Origin: SIAJ01 sp036266155
GTDB lineage: Bacteria > Planctomycetota > Planctomycetia > Gemmatales > Gemmataceae
Direction of reading: 5' to 3'
Length of the DNA: 57,047 nucleotides
Assembly: GCA_036266155.1 (NCBI GenBank)
Contig: DATANR010000331.1
Coordinates: 1-57,047, forward strand
In this document: one piece after another, positions 53,411-57,047 of the stretch
Layout of the letters: each line of letters begins with the position of its first letter
Numbering within the stretch: the first letter of the stretch is position 1
The notes under the pieces: model-generated
What the model was told of the DNA's origin: nothing
Seen by the model: only the letters and a program-made list of their open reading frames with translations
Database searches by the model: none
Program-made: the position numbers and the translations under genes

Positions 53411-53635
53411 TCAACTCCGACCGGGGAGCGGATCGACCGAGATGCGGACGATGTGTCGAACGGCGAGAACGTGCCGGGCCCCCGATGGTTCGGTGAGGAT
53501 CAGAGCATCACGCGTCGGCGAAAGAGCGGCCGCCTTGGCGTCAGTCACCCGGCACGTGCCACTGGTGACGAGTTCAACGTCGAACGGCAGGAACGGTTTG
53601 GCGGTCAGGACCATCAGGACGTCATCGGGGTGCAT
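53411..53635 (-). CDS. Small hypothetical protein downstream of DUF4058 gene
   Basis: A 74-residue protein (MHPDDVLMVLTAKPFLPFDV, then ELVTSGTCRVTDAKAAALSP and GARHVLAVRHIVRISVDP). The alternating strands suggest a small beta-barrel. It starts 9 bp after the stop of the DUF4058 gene and is probably co-transcribed with it. I recall similar short proteins opening M-PDD-L-LLTAxPF in planctomycetes, but this is unverified. Function unknown. Confidence 0.6.
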   Translation of the reverse strand: MHPDDVLMVLTAKPFLPFDVELVTSGTCRVTDAKAAALSPTRDALILTEPSGARHVLAVRHIVRISVDPLPGRS

Positions 53636-53644
53636 TCATTCGCC

Positions 53645-54463
53645 TCAGGTAGCGGGCTGGGCCTTCAGACGTTCGGCGACCCATGACTGTTGCTCGGCGG
53701 TCAATTCTGGCGGCGGGACTGGCTCGTGGTAGCGCACGCGACGGGTGTATTGGCCGGTGTCGTAGACGCGGTTCAGGATTGGTTGAAGGGCGATGATTAG
53801 GTCTGGCAGGCCAGGCAAAAGTGGGATAGCGATCGGCGGCAGTGCATCAGCGAGGCGAATCGGATAAACCTCTCGACGAGAAGGCCTCGCAAACCGGCGA
53901 ACACAAATATGGTATTCGAACATCCCGACTTTCCGATGCACAGCGGCAACCGGGACAGCCGTGGAGTGATGTCCACCTCGGAGCAGATCAATTTCGACAA
54001 GGTTAACGGGAGCGTCGAGCATTTCTCGCTGCTTTTCCCGATACATCTTGGCGCCTGTCGATCCAGGCTGTTTGTTTGTCGGGCTCAGTAACTCAATAGT
54101 GGTCACCAAGCGCTCGCCCCCTGGGGCCGCGTGGATTTCGGCAAACCACTCGGTGTTATCGTCTTCAAGTAGATCGAACAAGACAGGATGCGCTTCGACC
54201 TGATTCGCGACCGCAACCCCACCATTGCCATCGCCAAATGGTGAACCATTCAACGTCCCATTTGGATGCAGGATGTCCGCATCCGGTTCGATTCGGCGTT
54301 CGGTTTCTTCGACATAGACTCGATTCGCAGCCGAACAATAAAGCGGCGCAGGGAGGACAGCATTGAGCGCTTCCCGCAAGTAGGAAATGAAGGTCTGATG
54401 CAAGTCCGGCCAGATGGCCGGCCCTTCCAGATATGGGTCCATTCCCGGAAACGGCGATGGCAT
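53645..54463 (-). CDS. DUF4058 family protein
   Basis: A 272-residue protein with the family opening MPSPFPGMDPYLEGPAIWPD and later features RYVxxxERR-like YVEETERRIEPDADI, VTTIELLSPTNKQPGS, YREKQREMLDAPVNLVEIDL and the C-terminal LPGLPDLIIALQPILNRVYD. DUF4058 has a nuclease-like core (ELLSPxNK), is abundant in cyanobacteria and planctomycetes, and has no assigned function. The start at 54463 has GAGGAG eight bases upstream. It lies 18 bp downstream of gcvPA on the same strand, where gcvPB might have been expected. Confidence 0.88.
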   Translation of the reverse strand: MPSPFPGMDPYLEGPAIWPDLHQTFISYLREALNAVLPAPLYCSAANRVYVEETERRIEPDADILHPNGTLNGSPFGDGNGGVAVANQVEAHPVLFDLLEDDNTEWFAEIHAAPGGERLVTTIELLSPTNKQPGSTGAKMYREKQREMLDAPVNLVEIDLLRGGHHSTAVPVAAVHRKVGMFEYHICVRRFARPSRREVYPIRLADALPPIAIPLLPGLPDLIIALQPILNRVYDTGQYTRRVRYHEPVPPPELTAEQQSWVAERLKAQPAT

Positions 54464-54481
54464 GACAACGCTCCTCAACCG

Positions 54482-55828
54482 CTAGCTTACCACGTTCCGC
54501 AGCGCCGCCGCCAGTCCGTCGATCTCCGCTCGCGTCCGCTTCTCCGTCACCGCGACCGTGATCGTGTCGTTCAGCGCCGGATACCAGCGCCCGGCATGCA
54601 GGCCCGCGAAGTAGCCCGCCGATTGCATCTTCGTCAACGTCGCCGGCACGTCACCCGGCACCTTCAACGCGAACTCCTTGAAGAACGGCCGGTCGAAGCG
54701 TTTCTTGACCCCCGGCACCTGGCTCAACACGTCCGCGGCGTAGTGAGCTTTCTGCAAGCACAACTCTGCCGTCTCCTTCAATCCTTGTGGGCCGAGGGCG
54801 GTGAGGTACACCGTGGCACGCAAGGCGAAGAGACCCTGGTTTGTGCAAATGTTGCTCGTCGCCTTGTCGCGGCGAATGTGTTGCTCGCGCGTTTGCAGCG
54901 TGAGGACCCAGCAGCGCTTGCCGTTGCGGTCGGTCGTCTCGCCGACGAGCCGGCCGGGGATCTTACGCATGTATTCGCTGCGACACGCCATCACACCCAG
55001 GTAAGGGCCACCGTAACCCATCGGCGTGCCCAGGCACTGTCCCTCGGCCACCGCGATGTCGGCCCCGTAGTCGCCGGGCCGCTTGAGGATGCCGACCGCG
55101 ATCGGGTCGAAGCTCGCGACCGCCAGGGCGCCGGCATCATGCGTCAGACGGGTGATCTCGCTCGCTTCTTCCAGATGCCCAAAGAAGTTCGGATGTTGCA
55201 GCACCACCGCGGCCGTCTGGTCGCTCACCGCTTTCTTCAAGGTCGCCGGCTCAAGGTATCCGCCGGGGCACGGGATCGTGACGAGTTTCACGCCGAGGTT
55301 CGCGAGATAGGTCGCGAGCACTTGCCGATACTCGGGGTGAACCGTGTCCGGCACGACCACGTCGCCCTTGCGCTCGGTGACGTTGATCGCCATGATCACC
55401 GCCTCGGCCACCGCGGAACCGCCTTCGTAAAGGCTGGCGTTGGCCACGTCCATGCCGGTGAGCTGGCAGATGAGCGTCTGATATTCGAAGAACGCCTGCA
55501 AACTCCCCTGGCTCGCCTCGGCCTGATAGGGGGTGTACGCGGTGTAGAACTCGCTGCGCCCCGCGATGGCATCGACGACGGTCGGGATGAAGTGGTCGTA
55601 ACTCCCGCCGCCGAGGAAACAGACGTTTTGCCCAGCGGCCTGGTTTTTTTTGGCGAGCGCGGCTACGTGCTGTTCGAGTTCCATCTCGCTGAGCGCCGCG
55701 GGAATGTCGAGTTCCCGGCCTAGCCGAACCTCCGGCGGAATCGGCGCGAACAATTCATCGATCGATTTCACACCGATGGCGGCCAACATATCCGCCACAT
55801 CGGCGGGGGTGTTCAGGACGTATGGCAA
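54482..55828 (-). CDS. gcvPA: Glycine dehydrogenase (decarboxylating) subunit 1
   Basis: The alpha half of the split P-protein of the glycine cleavage system. Together with GcvPB it binds PLP, decarboxylates glycine and transfers aminomethyl to the lipoyl arm of GcvH. The 448-residue protein starts MPYVLNTPADVADMLAAIGV and has FLGGGSYDHFIP, FYTAYTPYQAEASQGSLQAF, GMDVANASLYEGGSA and the C-terminal SAGYFAGLHAGRWYP, all typical. The length matches split-type subunit 1. The PLP lysine is in the beta subunit, which is not adjacent. gcvH lies upstream on the same strand, separated by a Uma2 gene. Confidence 0.95.
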   Translation of the reverse strand: MPYVLNTPADVADMLAAIGVKSIDELFAPIPPEVRLGRELDIPAALSEMELEQHVAALAKKNQAAGQNVCFLGGGSYDHFIPTVVDAIAGRSEFYTAYTPYQAEASQGSLQAFFEYQTLICQLTGMDVANASLYEGGSAVAEAVIMAINVTERKGDVVVPDTVHPEYRQVLATYLANLGVKLVTIPCPGGYLEPATLKKAVSDQTAAVVLQHPNFFGHLEEASEITRLTHDAGALAVASFDPIAVGILKRPGDYGADIAVAEGQCLGTPMGYGGPYLGVMACRSEYMRKIPGRLVGETTDRNGKRCWVLTLQTREQHIRRDKATSNICTNQGLFALRATVYLTALGPQGLKETAELCLQKAHYAADVLSQVPGVKKRFDRPFFKEFALKVPGDVPATLTKMQSAGYFAGLHAGRWYPALNDTITVAVTEKRTRAEIDGLAAALRNVVS

Positions 55829-55846
55829 TGGACGGCTCCTAAACGG

Positions 55847-56572
55847 TCACGAATTGTCGGGGCTCAGCCGGGGTATTAAGGTTGTCCGTATCCAATCCAT
55901 AAACTCGCGCACGATCGCCATGTCGTCGAGTTCGCCCATGCGGCTCATGAACCGTTCCCAATCGGCCGGCAACAACTGCGGAAAGGCCATGCTCGTGGCC
56001 GCATCTCGATAGCCGCCGTCCGGCTGGCGCTGCAAGATCCGCAACGATTTGCCGTTGTACAGCCACACCTCGGGCACACCGAGCTGATCCAACACGGGCA
56101 ATCGCGAACCGATCGTCCTTGACTGCTCGACTTCAATAACCAAATCGAATGGAATGTCGACGGTAAAGTCGAGTTCGCGCATCTCTACCATCTGGAGGGC
56201 GTTCTGAACGTAGTAGCATTCGTCGGGCTCAAGGCCGCGCTCCAGGTCTGCGCGGCGAATCGTCAGGCTGCCGCCGCAAACGATTGGGATTTGCAATTCA
56301 TCGGTCAACCTTTCGAGCAGCCTCCGCAGAACACCTTTCCACCGCTCGTGAATGCGTGAGACGGTCATGATTTCCAGCCTCCCGCGATCATAGGTCAGCC
56401 GAACTCCCGGCCGAATGCGATCGCGCTCGACGAGCAGGCGCTCGTACATGGCCCATGTGACGCCGGTCAGGACCATGGGGTCGCCCGGCTCCAGATCCGG
56501 CAGGGCCTCGATCAAGGCTTCGCTCATGCGGTTGCCGGCCCGAATGCGTGGCGGAATCGTGGCTGTGCTCAT
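55847..56572 (-). CDS. Uma2 family (DUF820) putative endonuclease
   Basis: A 241-residue Uma2/DUF820 protein with GVRLTYDRGRLEIMTVSRIH, EPDECYYVQNA, DIPFDLVIEVEQSRTIGSRL and LGVPEVWLYNGKSLRIL, the standard fold markers (E, D, ExE and K/Q positions). It is clearly different in sequence from the Uma2 protein at 8949. It lies between gcvH (13 bp) and gcvPA (18 bp), with all three genes on the same strand. Insertion into a metabolic operon suggests transfer as a cassette, though it is expressed with its neighbours. The start at 56572 (MSTATIPPRI) is a conservative choice over 56584. Confidence 0.87.
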   Translation of the reverse strand: MSTATIPPRIRAGNRMSEALIEALPDLEPGDPMVLTGVTWAMYERLLVERDRIRPGVRLTYDRGRLEIMTVSRIHERWKGVLRRLLERLTDELQIPIVCGGSLTIRRADLERGLEPDECYYVQNALQMVEMRELDFTVDIPFDLVIEVEQSRTIGSRLPVLDQLGVPEVWLYNGKSLRILQRQPDGGYRDAATSMAFPQLLPADWERFMSRMGELDDMAIVREFMDWIRTTLIPRLSPDNS

Positions 56573-56584
56573 TGCGACCTCCAA

Positions 56585-56968
56585 TCAATGCCCCTCGGCA
56601 CACTGCTTCTCATATTGTTGCAGATCAAGCAGATGGTCGCTCGTCGCGCCGGCGGCCAGCTTGATCTTGATCATCCACCCCTTCCCATACGGGTCCTGAT
56701 TAATGATCGATGGGTCCTTCACGACCGCGTCATTACGCTCGGCCACCGTGCCGGTCATCGGCGTGTTCAGGTCGAACACGGCCTTCACCGATTCGATCTC
56801 GCCGAACGGCGTCCCGGCCGTCACCGCCGCCCCAACTTTCGGGAGCTGCAAGTGCGTGACGTCCGTGAGCTGGTCGACGGCAAACTGCGTGATGCCGACG
56901 GTGCAGACGCCGTCCGCGACGGCAGCCCACTCGTGGGACGGAAGGTATTTGAGTTTCGACAGGTCCAT
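56585..56968 (-). CDS. gcvH: Glycine cleavage system H protein
   Basis: Lipoylated carrier of the glycine cleavage system, shuttling the aminomethyl group between P, T and L proteins. The 127-residue protein has the standard length, YLPSHEW near the start, GITQFAVDQLTDV, and the lipoylation site ESVKAVFDLNTPMTG with Lys62. It ends with the usual acceptor-domain tail WMIKIKLA. The ATG at 56968 has AAGGAG six bases upstream. It is the first visible gene of a minus-strand run gcvH, Uma2, gcvPA, DUF4058; gcvT may lie beyond the window. Confidence 0.96.
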   Translation of the reverse strand: MDLSKLKYLPSHEWAAVADGVCTVGITQFAVDQLTDVTHLQLPKVGAAVTAGTPFGEIESVKAVFDLNTPMTGTVAERNDAVVKDPSIINQDPYGKGWMIKIKLAAGATSDHLLDLQQYEKQCAEGH

Positions 56969-56991
56969 GAATGCTCCTTGTCTCTTCGTAG

Positions 56992-57047
56992 GGTGGGTCA
57001 AGCGGCGCTTCGCCGCGCCGACCCACCGTGAGCGCGATGGTGGGTCG
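56992..57047. repeat. Nested inverted repeat at the window edge, upstream of gcvH
   Basis: Outer arms GGTGGGTC (56992-56999) and GACCCACC (57020-57027) enclose an inner hairpin GCGGCG-ctt-CGCCGC (57002-57007, 57011-57016 region). A further GGTGGGTCG at 57039-57047 runs off the end, so the element is incomplete here. It lies 23 bp upstream of the gcvH start. It belongs to yet another palindrome family. Confidence 0.75.

Overview
This 57 kb, GC-rich window looks chromosomal and planctomycetal, most likely Gemmataceae or a close relative. The evidence is a DUF1800-DUF1501 secreted pair, two transmembrane Ser/Thr kinases with large C-terminal regions, a DUF1080 protein, a surface protein opening with an RRxRLxxENLEPRxxPA motif, two Uma2 genes, a DUF4058 gene, and a formylmethanofuran:H4MPT formyltransferase in a bacterial setting. 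I saw no rRNA, tRNA, CRISPR array, phage or complete insertion sequence.

Layout. 0-12 kb: aspartate kinase (-), a kinase/beta-helix sensor (+) with a good sigma70-type promoter, then a minus-strand run of WD40 protein, Uma2, DUF1800 and DUF1501. 12-16 kb: hpt, a glycosyltransferase containing an in-frame palindromic element, a UBP-type zinc finger, and a cyclic-nucleotide-binding flavoprotein that lacks the thioredoxin-reductase CxxC. 16-20 kb: a minus-strand three-gene MoxR-ATPase operon, then ftr (+) and a secreted barrel-like protein (-). 20-28 kb: small protein, RdgC-like protein, trypsin-like protease, small protease-prodomain-like protein, a convergent CHAT-STAND-TPR gene, and a WD40 gene fragment. 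28-39 kb: hybrid histidine kinase, MATE transporter plus Mug glycosylase, DUF1080 protein, an HNH endonuclease gene broken by a 26-bp duplication with its small partner gene, an FHA-GAF-AAA+ sigma54-type regulator, and a second Ser/Thr kinase. 39-50 kb: one 10.2-kb gene for an RHS/Calx-beta surface protein. 50-57 kb: alpha-amylase, a sigma factor with an overlapping membrane-protein gene, small genes, DUF4058, and gcvPA and gcvH separated by a Uma2 gene.

Two themes stand out. First, long perfect palindromes of several sequence families lie between or inside genes. Three genes (ends at 16208, 18136 and 30075) take their last codons and stop from such an element, and a glycosyltransferase is read straight through one. 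Second, 22.7-27.3 kb holds a compact candidate signalling or conflict module: a trypsin-like protease, a stand-alone protein resembling the protease's own N-terminal domain, and a CHAT-protease/NTPase/TPR protein whose TPR units are near-identical 120-bp repeats. A partial MoxR system and an overlapping sigma/membrane-protein pair add to the regulatory content.

Starts were moved inward from the longest open frame where a ribosome-binding site, signal peptide or family alignment supported it. Family names come from recognising motifs by eye; no database search was run.
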